39,202 bases of DNA from Polaromonas sp. (GCA_025363315.1 JANYED010000212.1:1-39202); one strand, 5' to 3'. Shown: positions 31,231 to 39,202, numbered from the stretch's first letter. Made by a program: numbers and translations. The notes: generated by a model from the sequence alone, not told the origin.

Positions 31231-33339
31231 ATGTTCCATCCATTTTCAAAAAGTGCTGTTCGGCTGGCAGTTTTGTCGCTCATCGCAGCCCAGAATGCAG
31301 CCGTCTTCGCGCAAGCACCCACGCCGCAACTCAAAGAAATTACCATCACCGGCAATTCGCTGGGTGCTACAGACCTAATAGCGCCCAGCGGCCAGTATTC
31401 GGGCGAAGCGCTACTGTTTCGATCTAAAACCACGCTGGGTGAAACGCTTGACGGCACGCCCGGTGTCAGCAGCACCTACTTTGGCCCAAACGCCAGTCGC
31501 CCCATCATTCGCGGACAAGACGGCGACCGCATTCGCATTTTGAACAACGGCGGCGCGCTGCTGGATGTTTCTGGCTTGAGCTATGACCATGCGGTTGCCG
31601 CAGACCCGCTGAGCACAGAACGCATTGAAGTGCTGCGCGGGCCAGGCGCGCTGCAGTACGGCGGTAGTGCGGTAGGCGGTGTGGTCAACGTGATCGACAA
31701 CCGCATCCCTCGCGAGGCTTTGTTTGATGCCAAAGGTGGTGTGGGCGGCAAGGTTGACCTCGGCTTGGCAACGGGTAACAAAGAAAGGGGTGCAGGCGTC
31801 TTGCTGGAAGCTGGCAACAACCGCTATGCCATCCATATTTATGCCACGAATCGGGAGACTGGCGATGTCAAAATTCCTGTTGATTTTTTTTGCAATAAGG
31901 CAAGTGGTGCTTTTACCGCGCGCAGCATTTGCAATTCAGCCAGCAAGGTCAGCAGCACAGCGCTGGGCGGCTCTATGTTCTTTGATCAAGGGTACATTGG
32001 GGCATCTGTCAGCGGCTACCGCAGCAATTACGGCACGGTGGCTGAGCCTGATGTCAATATTGGCATGAAGTCGGATCGTTTTGCTTTGGAAGGGGAAGTC
32101 AAAAACTTGAGCGGCTGGATTCAAAGCATCAAAGGCCAGTACAGCAAGACGGACTACACCCACACCGAGTTCGCCGGCACCGTGCCCGGCACGGTGTTCA
32201 AAAACCGGGGCACCGACTTACGAATTGAGGCCCGGCACGCCAGAATCGGCAATTTTGATGGCCTGCTGGGCGTGCAGATGGAAGACGGCCGATTTTCCGC
32301 CGATGGGGAAGAAGCTTTTGCGCCTTACAGCCGCACCAAGCAAAACGCTCTGTTTGCATACGAGGAGTACAAAACATCTTGGGGCAAAGTAACGTTTGGC
32401 GGCCGACTGGACTCGGTGAAAGTGACATCATTTGGCAACCCGAACCCGGCTTTAGCAAAATTTACACCCGGCCAGCGCGACTTCAAGCCGTCAAGCTATG
32501 CAGCTGGCGGATTGTGGAATTTAACCCCGCAATGGCAACTGACCGGCACTGCGGCCTACACAGAGCGCGCACCGAAAGACTATGAGCTGTTCGCGGATGG
32601 CCCGCACGTAACAACGCGCGCCTACGAGGTCGGAGACAACACGTTGGGCAAAGAAAAAGCGATTCAAGTCGACATTGGTGTGGCGTGGAAACATGCCTTC
32701 GATTCTTTTGCTTTCAATGTCTATGCCAGTAACTTTAAAAACTACATTGGCTTGGTGCAAACCCCGGGAGTGACGCGCAACCAGTCAGATGGAGAAGTGA
32801 ACCCGGTCAATGACACAACCAACCCGGGCTTTTCTCAAGCTACTGGCGCTGATTTCAGTCCGCTTAACGAATTTCGATATGGCCAGATACGAGCGAGATT
32901 TACCGGGTTTGAAACCAGTGGAAACATTCGATTGATAGAAGGCGCAACGCCGATTGATCTGGCCCTGCGCGCTGACATGGTCAAAGCAACCAACCTTGAC
33001 ACCGGGCAGCCGCTGCCCCGTATTCCTCCAATGCGCTTGGGTGCCACTGTCAAATATGCTAGTGGACTGTTCGGTGCGAATCTGGGGTTTGACCACTCAG
33101 CGTTGCAAAAGTCTGTGCCCGCGGGTGACCAGGCAGCGGCTGCCAACACACGCTGGAACGCGGGCCTTAATTACCGAACGAAGGCTGGGCCTGCTAGTTT
33201 GCTGTGGTACGCCCGTCTGGACAACATCACCAATGCGCTTGCTTACAGCGCGACATCGGTGCTCACGACCACCGCCTTCCCCAATGCGCCTCCGCTGCCA
33301 GGGCGTAGTTTGAAGGTGGGCATGCAAGCGAGTTTTTAA
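31231..33339 (+). CDS. TonB-dependent receptor (ZnuD-like)
   Basis: The 702-aa outer-membrane protein should import a metal or metal chelate using TonB energy. A signal peptide (about 1-28) is followed by the plug domain with PIIRGQDGDRIRILNNGG and LSTERIEVLRGPGALQYGG (about 90-145), and then the barrel up to the C-terminal GRSLKVGMQASF with terminal Phe. A barrel loop has two cysteines (C221 and C234, in FFCNKASGAFTARSICN), as seen in ZnuD-type zinc receptors. The plug and barrel are complete. The gene follows the small His-rich protein. Zinc as the substrate is likely but heme or copper are alternatives. Confidence 0.85.
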   Translation: MFHPFSKSAVRLAVLSLIAAQNAAVFAQAPTPQLKEITITGNSLGATDLIAPSGQYSGEALLFRSKTTLGETLDGTPGVSSTYFGPNASRPIIRGQDGDRIRILNNGGALLDVSGLSYDHAVAADPLSTERIEVLRGPGALQYGGSAVGGVVNVIDNRIPREALFDAKGGVGGKVDLGLATGNKERGAGVLLEAGNNRYAIHIYATNRETGDVKIPVDFFCNKASGAFTARSICNSASKVSSTALGGSMFFDQGYIGASVSGYRSNYGTVAEPDVNIGMKSDRFALEGEVKNLSGWIQSIKGQYSKTDYTHTEFAGTVPGTVFKNRGTDLRIEARHARIGNFDGLLGVQMEDGRFSADGEEAFAPYSRTKQNALFAYEEYKTSWGKVTFGGRLDSVKVTSFGNPNPALAKFTPGQRDFKPSSYAAGGLWNLTPQWQLTGTAAYTERAPKDYELFADGPHVTTRAYEVGDNTLGKEKAIQVDIGVAWKHAFDSFAFNVYASNFKNYIGLVQTPGVTRNQSDGEVNPVNDTTNPGFSQATGADFSPLNEFRYGQIRARFTGFETSGNIRLIEGATPIDLALRADMVKATNLDTGQPLPRIPPMRLGATVKYASGLFGANLGFDHSALQKSVPAGDQAAAANTRWNAGLNYRTKAGPASLLWYARLDNITNALAYSATSVLTTTAFPNAPPLPGRSLKVGMQASF

Positions 33340-33412
33340 TGCGAATTTAACTGACACGAGAGCGGCAGGCTCACCGACTAACATGCTTGTTCTAAACGTC
33401 CGGGAACCATCC

Positions 33413-33784
33413 ATGCCGCTCCTTCAATCACTGCAATCACTGCCCGTATCGGCTCAAACCGTTGCCCTATTGGCACTGTCAAATGTGTTCATGACGTTTG
33501 CCTGGTATGGGCACTTGAAAAACCTGGCCACGTCGCCTTGGTACATCGCTGCTTTGGTGAGCTGGGGCATTGCGCTATTTGAATACATGCTGCAAGTACC
33601 TGGCAACCGGATTGGTTTTACCCAGTTCAACGTTGGGCAGCTGAAAATCATGCAAGAGGTAATCACGCTCTGCGTGTTTGTACCGTTTGCAGTTTTTTAC
33701 TTGAACGAGCCTTAGCGGCTGGATTATTTGTGGGCGGCGCTTTGCATTGTGGGGGCTGTGTATTTTATTTTTCGCTCAGCATAA
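33413..33784 (+). pseudogene. DUF486 membrane protein with internal stop
   Basis: This gene encodes a four-helix small membrane protein of the DUF486 family (drug/metabolite transporter-like). Codons 1-100 read normally (NVFMTFAWYGHLKN, PGNRIGFTQFNVGQLKIMQEVITL, FVPFAVFYLNEP); then TAG at 33713-33715 interrupts, and the frame continues with RLDYLWAALCIVGAVYFIFRSA to TAA at 33782. The downstream piece is exactly the family's last helix, so a single nonsense mutation (for example of a Leu or Lys codon) explains it. The product lacks helix four unless the stop is read through. Confidence 0.82.
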
Positions 33785-33805
33785 CCCCGGCAGTTAAACT
33801 CCCGG

Positions 33806-33838
33806 GAGTCATAAATGTGTCATATTTTTGACATATTC
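33806..33838 (+). promoter_or_regulatory. Pho box (three 11-bp direct repeats)
   Basis: GAGTCATAAAT, GTGTCATATTT and TTGACATATTC follow each other at 11-base spacing and match the PhoB recognition pattern TGTCATA(A/T)A. They lie 16-48 bases before the DUF47 start, as expected for a phosphate-starvation promoter. Confidence 0.7.
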
Positions 33839-33853
33839 CAAGGAAAACCCCGT

Positions 33854-34501
33854 ATGTTGTTTGGCAAGTTGCTGCCCCGAGAGGGCAATTTTTTTGAGAT
33901 GTTCAACCAGCATGCAAGCTATATTGTTGAGGCGGCCAACGCCTTTTCAAATATGGTGGCGAACTATAGCGATGTTGAAAAGCGTGAGGCTTTCAACCGT
34001 GAAGTTGACAATGCCGAGCGCTCCGCTGACCGCATCACCCACGAAGTCAACCGCACGCTGCACAAGACCTTCATCACGCCGATTGACCGTGAGCAGATTC
34101 ATAAACTGATCAACACCATGGACGACGTGGCCGACCTGATTCAAGACTCGGCCGAGACCATGGCGCTGTATGACGTGCGCAAAATGAACGAGGACATCCT
34201 GCGCCTCACGGAGCTGAGTGTGAAATGCTGTATGCGGCTGAAACATGCGGTGTCATTGCTGGCCAATGTCAGCCAGGCTGCGACTGCAGAGGCAGCTTTG
34301 AAAACCTGCGAGGAAATTGACAAGCTCGAGTCGGACGCCGATCACGTGATGCGTTCGGCCATGAGCCGCTTGTTCCGCGAAGAGCCAGATGTGCGGGAAG
34401 TCATCAAACTCAAGGCGGTTTACGAGCTGCTGGAGACGATTACCGACAAGTGTGAGGACGTGGCCAATCTAATTGAGGGCGTGGTCCTCGAAAACTCCTG
34501 A
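33854..34501 (+). CDS. DUF47 (PhoU-like) protein
   Basis: The 215-aa protein is of the TIGR00153/DUF47 family, PhoU-like helical bundle proteins that accompany Pit transporters and are thought to regulate them. Signatures: MLFGKLLPREGNFFEMFNQHA, EREVDNAERSADRITHEVNRTLHKTFITPIDREQIHKLINTMDDVADLI (described by position 52-100), and LIEGVVLENS at the end. The start has AAGGAAAA nine bases ahead. It is followed by pit after 18 bases and preceded by a Pho box, so the pair is probably induced at low phosphate. Confidence 0.92.
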   Translation: MLFGKLLPREGNFFEMFNQHASYIVEAANAFSNMVANYSDVEKREAFNREVDNAERSADRITHEVNRTLHKTFITPIDREQIHKLINTMDDVADLIQDSAETMALYDVRKMNEDILRLTELSVKCCMRLKHAVSLLANVSQAATAEAALKTCEEIDKLESDADHVMRSAMSRLFREEPDVREVIKLKAVYELLETITDKCEDVANLIEGVVLENS

Positions 34502-34519
34502 TCACGGATTCGTTGCTTT

Positions 34520-35530
34520 ATGCAAACTGCACAAACTGCGCTCTGGGTGGTGGTCCTGTTGGTGGCGCTTGCCATCGCCTTCGACTTCATGAACGGCTTT
34601 CACGACGCGGCCAATTCGATCGCCACCGTTGTTTCTACAGGGGTGCTCAAGCCCGGCCAGGCCGTGTTGTTTGCTGCTGCTTTTAATTTCGTTGCGATTT
34701 TTATTTTCCATTTGAGCGTGGCTACCACGGTTGGCAAGGGCATTGTGCAGCCCGGGATTGTTGACACGCATGTGGTGTTTGGCGCTTTGACGGGCGCCAT
34801 TACCTGGAACCTGCTGACTTGGTATTACGGCATCCCCAGTAGCTCGTCCCACGCACTGATCGGCGGCATAGTAGGCGCGGTGATTGCCAAAGCGGGTGCA
34901 TCGGCGTTGATCTCTGGCGGCATTTTTAAAACGGTGGCGTTTATTTTTGTCTCGCCGCTGCTTGGATTTTTGCTGGGCTCGCTCATGATGGTGGTTGTGG
35001 CCTGGGTTTGCAGGCGTGCCACGCCGTCAAAAGTAGACAGATGGTTTCGCCGGTTGCAGTTGGTATCGGCAGGTGCTTACAGTCTTGGCCACGGCGGCAA
35101 TGATGCACAAAAAACCATCGGCATCATCTGGATGCTGCTGATTGCCACGGGCTATGCGTCCAGCAGTGATGCGTTACCGCCGACCTGGGCGATTGTCAGC
35201 TGTTACATGGCCATTGCTGCGGGCACCATGTTTGGCGGCTGGCGGATTGTAAAAACGATGGGGCAGAAAATCACCAAGCTCAAACCCGTGGGCGGGTTTT
35301 GCGCGGAGACGGGCGGAGCGCTGACGTTGTTTTTAGCGACGGGCTTAGGCATTCCTGTATCAACCACTCACACCATCACGGGCGCTATTGTGGGCGTTGG
35401 TTCTACACAGCGCGCGTCAGCCGTACGCTGGGGCGTAGCGGGCAATATTGTCTGGGCGTGGATTTTCACGATTCCCGCTTCGGCGTTCGTCGCAGCTGTT
35501 GCATACTGGATTAGCTGGCAGATTTTTTAA
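34520..35530 (+). CDS. pit: Low-affinity inorganic phosphate transporter (PiT)
   Basis: The 336-aa integral membrane protein takes up phosphate as a neutral metal-phosphate with protons. It has about ten hydrophobic segments and the two family signature repeats: FDFMNGFHDAANSIATVVSTGVL in the N-half and SLGHGGNDAQKTIGII in the C-half, along with GIPSSSSHALIGGIVG and GIPVSTTHTITGAIVG. It is co-transcribed with the DUF47 gene. Stop 35530 lies two bases from the stop of the convergent TM2 gene. Confidence 0.94.
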   Translation: MQTAQTALWVVVLLVALAIAFDFMNGFHDAANSIATVVSTGVLKPGQAVLFAAAFNFVAIFIFHLSVATTVGKGIVQPGIVDTHVVFGALTGAITWNLLTWYYGIPSSSSHALIGGIVGAVIAKAGASALISGGIFKTVAFIFVSPLLGFLLGSLMMVVVAWVCRRATPSKVDRWFRRLQLVSAGAYSLGHGGNDAQKTIGIIWMLLIATGYASSSDALPPTWAIVSCYMAIAAGTMFGGWRIVKTMGQKITKLKPVGGFCAETGGALTLFLATGLGIPVSTTHTITGAIVGVGSTQRASAVRWGVAGNIVWAWIFTIPASAFVAAVAYWISWQIF

Positions 35531-35532
35531 AT

Positions 35533-35988
35533 CTACTGACTTGTCTTTTTTGCCTCTTCGATTTGGTATTCAAAGTACCGTTGAAAACTGAATGCAATGC
35601 TGGCCATCAGGGCTGTGGCACCAAACAGCAAGGAAAAAACGATTGCACCCATGGTCAGCCAATTGGTATCGCCTGCGGTAGATGCTGGCAAGCACGAGTT
35701 GTACCGCGCATTCCATTTTTCAGTGGCGGTTAAGCCGTAATAAATTGCGGCGATGGCTGTTGCCGCTAGCGTGAAACCGAGGCAGGGCACCAATAGCCAT
35801 GCCAGTTGATCGTCTTGCCCATACAGCTGCACCCGATAAACACCATACCAGCCAATGGCGGCCACTAAAGGGTGCAGCCAGGCCAGCTTGTCTTTGACCC
35901 CGAACAGGTAAAAGCGGTGCAGGCCAAGTTGCCCCAAGACGAAAGCGAGCCAAGCCGTGACCGTTTTGTTTCTTGGTAATTCGGACAT
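35533..35988 (-). CDS. TM2-domain membrane protein
   Basis: The 151-aa protein starts MSELPRNKTVTAWLAFVLGQLGLHRFYLFG, the TM2/NINE motif (two helices with G-LGLHRFYLG between). Further hydrophobic segments occur at AWLLVPCLGFTLAATAIAAIYY and WLTMGAIVFSLLFGATALMASI, giving four helices. The C-terminus FQRYFEYQIEEAKKTSQ is cytoplasmic by composition. Function is unknown for this type. ATG 35988 begins the conserved part; an upstream in-frame start to 36120 overlaps the acetyltransferase gene. It is 10 bases downstream of that gene. Confidence 0.85.
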   Translation of the reverse strand: MSELPRNKTVTAWLAFVLGQLGLHRFYLFGVKDKLAWLHPLVAAIGWYGVYRVQLYGQDDQLAWLLVPCLGFTLAATAIAAIYYGLTATEKWNARYNSCLPASTAGDTNWLTMGAIVFSLLFGATALMASIAFSFQRYFEYQIEEAKKTSQ

Positions 35989-35998
35989 AACCCAATTA

Positions 35999-36532
35999 TC
36001 AGCGCGGGATGTCGATTGGCGGCTGCGTGTCGCCAAATCCCAGTGTTTTCTGCATGATGACAATGTCCCGCCAAGCGCCAAACTTCCATCCGCAGGCATC
36101 GATTTTGCCGACCTGCTCAAAGCCCAACGCTAGGTGAACCCCAACAGACGCTGCGTTGGCAGAATCGCCCACGATCGCCATTATTTTGCGAATGCCCCCC
36201 GCCTCGCAGCGCGCCATCAGCTCGGCCAGTATGGCGCGGCCCAGGCCTTTGCTGTGTTGATCAGGAGCGAGATAAATCGAGTCTTCCACCGAATAGCGAT
36301 ACGCAGGTCGGGGCTTGAACCAGTTGCCATATGCAAAACCAAGCACCTTATCCCCGTCGACAGCCACCAAATACGGCAAGCCTTTGCCCAGCACATCGGC
36401 GCGGCGATTGGTCATGTCTTGCACGCTTGGGGCTCCGGTTTCAAATGTGCCTGTGCTATTTAAAACATGGTGCGCGTAGATGGCGGTGATGGCGGGAATG
36501 TCAGCGTCCGTGCTGGGGCGAATGATGGGCAT
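35999..36532 (-). CDS. GNAT N-acetyltransferase (phosphinothricin-type)
   Basis: The 177-aa enzyme transfers acetyl groups from acetyl-CoA to amines. It resembles the Pat/MddA methionine sulfoximine-phosphinothricin acetyltransferase group: IRPSTDADIPAITAIYAHHVLNSTGTFE, VAVDGDKVLGFAYGNWFKPRPAYRYSVEDSIYL, and the CoA loop QHSKGLGRAILAEL (motif A), followed by GDSANAASVGVHLALGFEQVG. Full-length. It is divergent from rpsP; the substrate is inferred from family resemblance only. Confidence 0.9.
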   Translation of the reverse strand: MPIIRPSTDADIPAITAIYAHHVLNSTGTFETGAPSVQDMTNRRADVLGKGLPYLVAVDGDKVLGFAYGNWFKPRPAYRYSVEDSIYLAPDQHSKGLGRAILAELMARCEAGGIRKIMAIVGDSANAASVGVHLALGFEQVGKIDACGWKFGAWRDIVIMQKTLGFGDTQPPIDIPR

Positions 36533-36565
36533 ACAGTCAAGTCTCGTGGGTTGGGTTGCGCAGGT

Positions 36566-36571
36566 TATAAT
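36566..36571 (+). promoter_or_regulatory. Candidate -10 box of rpsP operon
   Basis: A TATAAT hexamer lies about 120 bases before the rpsP start in the region shared with the divergent acetyltransferase gene. No clear -35 hexamer is visible, so a long leader RNA before rpsP would be expected if it is used. Confidence 0.45.
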
Positions 36572-36690
36572 GATAGGCTTTGTGGCAGCTTGCTGGCCGG
36601 GTGGTCATGTCGTGTGTCTCAACAGCTGCAAAAATTTTTCGGGCATGCATAACTATTTTTGGGTATGCCCTCCACCCTTGGGAATTCATC

Positions 36691-36951
36691 ATGGTCGTTA
36701 TCCGGCTTGCACGCGGCGGTTCTAAACACCGTCCATTTTTTAACATCGTTGTGGCTGACAAGCGCGTTCGCCGCGATGGTCGCTTTATCGAGCGCATTGG
36801 GTTTTACAACCCGATTGCGAAGGGCGGAGAAGAAGGCTTGCGCATCATGCAAGACCGCTTGACCCACTGGGTTGGCGTTGGCGCGCAAGCATCCCCCACC
36901 GTTGAGCGCCTGATCAAGCAAGGCGCGACAGCAGCCGCCAAGGCCGCTTAA
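36691..36951 (+). CDS. rpsP: 30S ribosomal protein S16
   Basis: The 86-aa protein starts [41 protein letters not shown], an unmistakable S16 N-terminus, and ends with GATAAAKAA. It heads the conserved rpsP-rimM-trmD-rplS operon. The start is set by the conserved N-terminus; longer upstream readings to 36580 have no similarity. rimM starts six bases after its stop. Confidence 0.97.
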   Translation: MVVIRLARGGSKHRPFFNIVVADKRVRRDGRFIERIGFYNPIAKGGEEGLRIMQDRLTHWVGVGAQASPTVERLIKQGATAAAKAA

Positions 36952-36957
36952 TTTAGT

Positions 36958-37548
36958 ATGTTGCTCAACTTGAAGTCGTCGGGCTTGCCTGATGACGCCG
37001 TCGAAGTTGGGCGCATTTTAGATGCGTGGGGCGTTAAGGGGTGGCTCAAAATCCTGCCCCACAGCAGCCAGCCTGCGGCATTGTTCTCAGCCAAATGTTG
37101 GTTTTTGCAGGCACCCGATGTGAAGTTTCGTCCGGGCTTCAGCGCATTCACAGGCACCGTCACCATCGTTGTTGACGAGGCAAAAACCCATTCTGATTCA
37201 GTTGTTGCCAAAATCGACGGTCTTGACGATCGTAACAATGCCGAAGCCTTGCGTGGTTGCCGAATTTTTTTGCCGCGCAGCGCGTTTCCCAAAGCCTCCG
37301 AAGACGAGTATTACTGGGTTGATTTGATCGGCTTGAATGTTGTCAATCGCAAAGGCGTGGCTTTGGGCTGGGTGCGTGACTTGATGGCAACCGGGCCTAA
37401 CTCCGTCCTGTGCGTTGAATACCAAGCAGTGCAAGAAGACGGCAGCAGCAAGGCGGACGAACGCATGATTCCGTTTGTGTCGGCCTATGTTGATTCGGTC
37501 GACATTGCTGGGAAATTGATCACGGTTGACTGGCAGCCTGATTACTGA
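36958..37548 (+). CDS. rimM: Ribosome maturation factor RimM
   Basis: The 196-aa protein assists 30S head maturation through S19. The N-terminal RimM domain has VEVGRILDAWGVKGWLKI, with the conserved GRI--A-G-KG pattern, and the PRC-barrel domain follows with YYWVDLIGLNVVNRKGVALGWVRDLMATGPNSVL and IPFVSAYVDSVDIAGKLITVDW. The N-terminal ten residues are variable. Full length for the family, which is 165-200 aa. Confidence 0.95.
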   Translation: MLLNLKSSGLPDDAVEVGRILDAWGVKGWLKILPHSSQPAALFSAKCWFLQAPDVKFRPGFSAFTGTVTIVVDEAKTHSDSVVAKIDGLDDRNNAEALRGCRIFLPRSAFPKASEDEYYWVDLIGLNVVNRKGVALGWVRDLMATGPNSVLCVEYQAVQEDGSSKADERMIPFVSAYVDSVDIAGKLITVDWQPDY

Positions 37549-37571
37549 GTCTGCCTCGATTGACACACACC

Positions 37572-38342
37572 ATGCGTTTTGATGTCATCACACTTTTTCC
37601 TGAAGTTTTTGCGCCGTTTTTAACCAGCGGCGTTACTAGGCGCGCTTACGAATCGGGGCTGGTTGACGTCAAACTATGGAACCCGCGTGACTTTGCGGAT
37701 GGCAACTACAGAAGGGTAGATGACAGGCCATTCGGCGGTGGGCCGGGCATGGTCATGCTGGCTGAGCCGTTGGCGTTGTGTTTAGCTGCGATTCGTGCCG
37801 AACGCGCACCTTGCAGTGATCCGGTTGTGCTGTTTTCTCCTGTTGGTGCAGCGCTGAATCACGCCGCTGTTGAGGCATGGTCTGAGAGCAACGGTGCGGT
37901 ATTGATCTGTGGCCGCTACGAAGGCATAGACCAACGATTTATTGACACATCCGTGACGCACCAAATCAGCTTGGGGGACTTTGTACTGTCGGGTGGCGAG
38001 CTCGCCGCCATGGTACTGCTGGATGCCGTAGCCCGGTTGCAACCCGGCGTGCTCAATGACGAGGGCAGCCACCAAATGGACAGCTTCAACCCCGCGCTCG
38101 ATGGTTTGCTAGATTGCCCGAATTACACCCGCCCTGAAGACTGGCAAGGGCAAACTGTGCCGACGGAATTGATGTCAGGCAACCACGCCCGTATAGAGCG
38201 TTGGAGGCGTGAGCAGCGGCTTGGGCTGACTCAACAGACGCGGCCTGAATTGGTTGAAAAAGCTCGAATGGCGGGCTCACTAACAGCTAAAGACGAAGCT
38301 TTTTTGGCAGCCGTTGCCGGTAAGTCAATCGCAAAGCCGTAA
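37572..38342 (+). CDS. trmD: tRNA (guanine-N1)-methyltransferase
   Basis: The 256-aa enzyme makes m1G37 in tRNAs using S-adenosylmethionine via a trefoil knot. Signatures: MRFDVITLFPEVF at the start, PFGGGPGMVM, LICGRYEGIDQRFIDT, ISLGDFVLSGGELAAMVLLDAVARL and PNYTRPEDW. ATG 37572 begins the conserved sequence; the in-frame codon at 37560 adds four residues. It is 23 bases after rimM in the same operon. Confidence 0.96.
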   Translation: MRFDVITLFPEVFAPFLTSGVTRRAYESGLVDVKLWNPRDFADGNYRRVDDRPFGGGPGMVMLAEPLALCLAAIRAERAPCSDPVVLFSPVGAALNHAAVEAWSESNGAVLICGRYEGIDQRFIDTSVTHQISLGDFVLSGGELAAMVLLDAVARLQPGVLNDEGSHQMDSFNPALDGLLDCPNYTRPEDWQGQTVPTELMSGNHARIERWRREQRLGLTQQTRPELVEKARMAGSLTAKDEAFLAAVAGKSIAKP

Positions 38343-38344
38343 AT

Positions 38345-38353
38345 TGCTATAAT
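38345..38353 (+). promoter_or_regulatory. Extended -10 promoter before rplS
   Basis: TGCTATAAT (TGn plus a perfect TATAAT) lies just after the trmD stop, about 110 bases before rplS. It could give rplS its own transcript in addition to the operon transcript. A -35 box is not obvious, which is tolerable for an extended -10. Confidence 0.5.
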
Positions 38354-38406
38354 GGAAAACTTTTCGGTCCTCTGGCGGCCACTGTGACTGGCGTTAACAA
38401 ATTCAG

Positions 38407-38435
38407 ATTCACGGTCTTTAGCGTAGCGCGTGAAT
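38407..38435 (+). other. Hairpin in the rplS leader
   Basis: ATTCACG (38407) and CGTGAAT (38429) form a 7-bp stem within the 5' leader of rplS. Ribosomal protein leaders sometimes carry autoregulatory structures, but no specific L19 motif is recognised here. Confidence 0.35.
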
Positions 38436-38461
38436 GAACGAAAAAGCATTTTGGAAAAATC

Positions 38462-38851
38462 ATGAACCTGATTCAAACCCTTGAGCAAGAGGAAATTGCT
38501 CGCCTAAACAAAATCATTCCCGTTTACGCACCTGGCGACACTGTCATTGTCAGCGTGAATGTGGTTGAGGGAACCCGCAAGCGCATGCAGGCTTTTGAAG
38601 GTGTGGTGATTGCCAAGCGCAATCGCGGCCTTAATTCAAGCTTCATCGTTCGCAAAATTTCGAACGGCGAAGGCGTCGAGCGTACCTTCCAGGTCTACAG
38701 TCCGCTGATCGCCAAGATCGAAGTCAAGCGCCGTGGTGACGTGCGCCGCGCCAAGCTGTACTATCTGCGTAGCCGCAGCGGCAAGTCAGCACGTATTAAG
38801 GAAAAATTGGGTGCCAAGGCTGCGCAACCAGCCGCGCAGCCAGCAGCTTAA
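38462..38851 (+). CDS. rplS: 50S ribosomal protein L19
   Basis: The 129-aa protein starts [20 protein letters not shown] and carries the L19 core [32 protein letters not shown] and [41 protein letters not shown]. The C-terminal tail [12 protein letters not shown] is a low-complexity addition common in the group. It ends the ribosomal operon and is followed by a strong terminator. Confidence 0.97.
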   Translation: MNLIQTLEQEEIARLNKIIPVYAPGDTVIVSVNVVEGTRKRMQAFEGVVIAKRNRGLNSSFIVRKISNGEGVERTFQVYSPLIAKIEVKRRGDVRRAKLYYLRSRSGKSARIKEKLGAKAAQPAAQPAA

Positions 38852-38885
38852 TTTCACGATTAGGTGTCTTTCGCGTTTTGAAGAA

Positions 38886-38910
38886 GCCACTCCGTAGAGT
38901 GGCTTTTTTT
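38886..38910 (+). terminator. Intrinsic terminator after rplS
   Basis: GCCACTC-CGTA-GAGTGGC followed by seven T, 34 bases after the rplS stop. It closes the rpsP-rimM-trmD-rplS operon. Confidence 0.88.
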
Positions 38911-38923
38911 ATGCAATTCATGT

Positions 38924-39202
38924 ATGCAATTTAGCAAGCCTCTTCCCAAGTTCGATCCATGCACGATTCCGGTGGAGGGTATCGACGACCACCTTGAAAA
39001 CGTCGCGCTTGACCGCCTCACGCCCCATGCGTTAAGGGCCCGTTTTGTCAGCCCACCTGTCTGGACTCCCGAGCACAGCGTAGAAAAAAAGTTTGAAAAC
39101 CGCGAACCAACCGCTGCTGCCGTGTTGATACCGCTGGTCATGCGTGATGAGCTGATGCTGCTCTTAACCCAGCGCACCACCAATCTGTCCACCCATTCAG
39201 GC
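38924..39202 (+). CDS. NUDIX hydrolase (CoA pyrophosphatase type), partial
   Basis: The 93 codons in the window run off its end. They begin MQFSKPLPKFDPCTIPVEG and reach REPTAAAVLIPLVMRDELMLLLTQRTTNLSTHSG, the strand just before the Nudix box of CoA pyrophosphatase-like proteins (LLTQRT--LS-HSG). The Nudix box itself lies outside the window. The gene often follows rplS in Comamonadaceae. ATG 38924 is chosen as the first start in this frame after the terminator. Confidence 0.82.
   Translation, partial: MQFSKPLPKFDPCTIPVEGIDDHLENVALDRLTPHALRARFVSPPVWTPEHSVEKKFENREPTAAAVLIPLVMRDELMLLLTQRTTNLSTHSG

Overview
The window looks like the chromosome of a betaproteobacterium of the order Burkholderiales, most likely family Comamonadaceae. 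Reasons: the rpsP-rimM-trmD-rplS-NUDIX order, the alaA/hom/thrC/moeA neighbourhood, a Bug-type solute receptor, a gentisate dioxygenase, and protein sequences that read like that family. Genus cannot be fixed by reading alone.

Region 1 (67-7458) is an integrated mobile element. A tRNA-Val(CAC) gene carries it: the last 46 bp of the tRNA (97-142) are repeated exactly at 7413-7458. Inside are a tyrosine integrase next to the tRNA, one or two tiny ORFs, a GC-rich structured stretch, a MobA-like relaxase split by a frameshift in a run of nine T (coding strand), an overlapping MobC-like accessory gene, a hairpin that could be oriT, a RepB-type primase/replication protein, an AlpA-like regulator, and a divergent 230-aa gene of unknown function. 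No type IV secretion genes are present, so it is best read as an integrative mobilizable element (IME) that borrows transfer machinery.

Region 2 (7459-14329) is ordinary chromosome: the terminator that would follow the empty tRNA site, gentisate 1,2-dioxygenase, a PIN-PhoH ATPase, a Bcp-type peroxiredoxin, a Mth938-like protein, an alanine aminotransferase and homoserine dehydrogenase. Region 3 (14330-16618) is a 2.3-kb accessory cassette between hom and thrC: an AbrB-type antitoxin, a PIN (VapC-like) toxin and a DUF262/HNH protein, with overlapping or nearly overlapping ends, behind a 44-bp almost perfect palindrome. I consider it the best candidate for a little-described defence-like unit.

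Region 4 (16619-20729) holds thrC (carrying an in-frame REP-like insertion) and a molybdenum-cofactor run mobB-moeA-moaD-moaE. Region 5 (20735-23741) is a MarR regulator divergent from a Bug receptor gene and a PhzS-like FAD monooxygenase; the intergenic region has a MarR-like palindrome and a 12-bp-period tandem repeat. Region 6 (23836-30570) has clpB behind a sigma-32-like promoter, a heavily decayed acyl-CoA synthetase pseudogene, a lipocalin, a YebC protein and an aspartoacylase-like peptidase. Region 7 (30743-35530) has a small His-rich exported or membrane protein, a ZnuD-like TonB receptor, a DUF486 gene with a stop codon, and a DUF47-Pit phosphate pair behind a three-repeat Pho box. 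Region 8 (35533-39202) has a TM2 protein, a GNAT acetyltransferase, rpsP-rimM-trmD-rplS and the start of a NUDIX hydrolase.

Across the chromosomal part, but not seen in the element, a dispersed hairpin-forming repeat family of roughly 50-60 bp occurs at least seven times, several copies lying in frame inside genes (phoH, alaA end, moeA twice).
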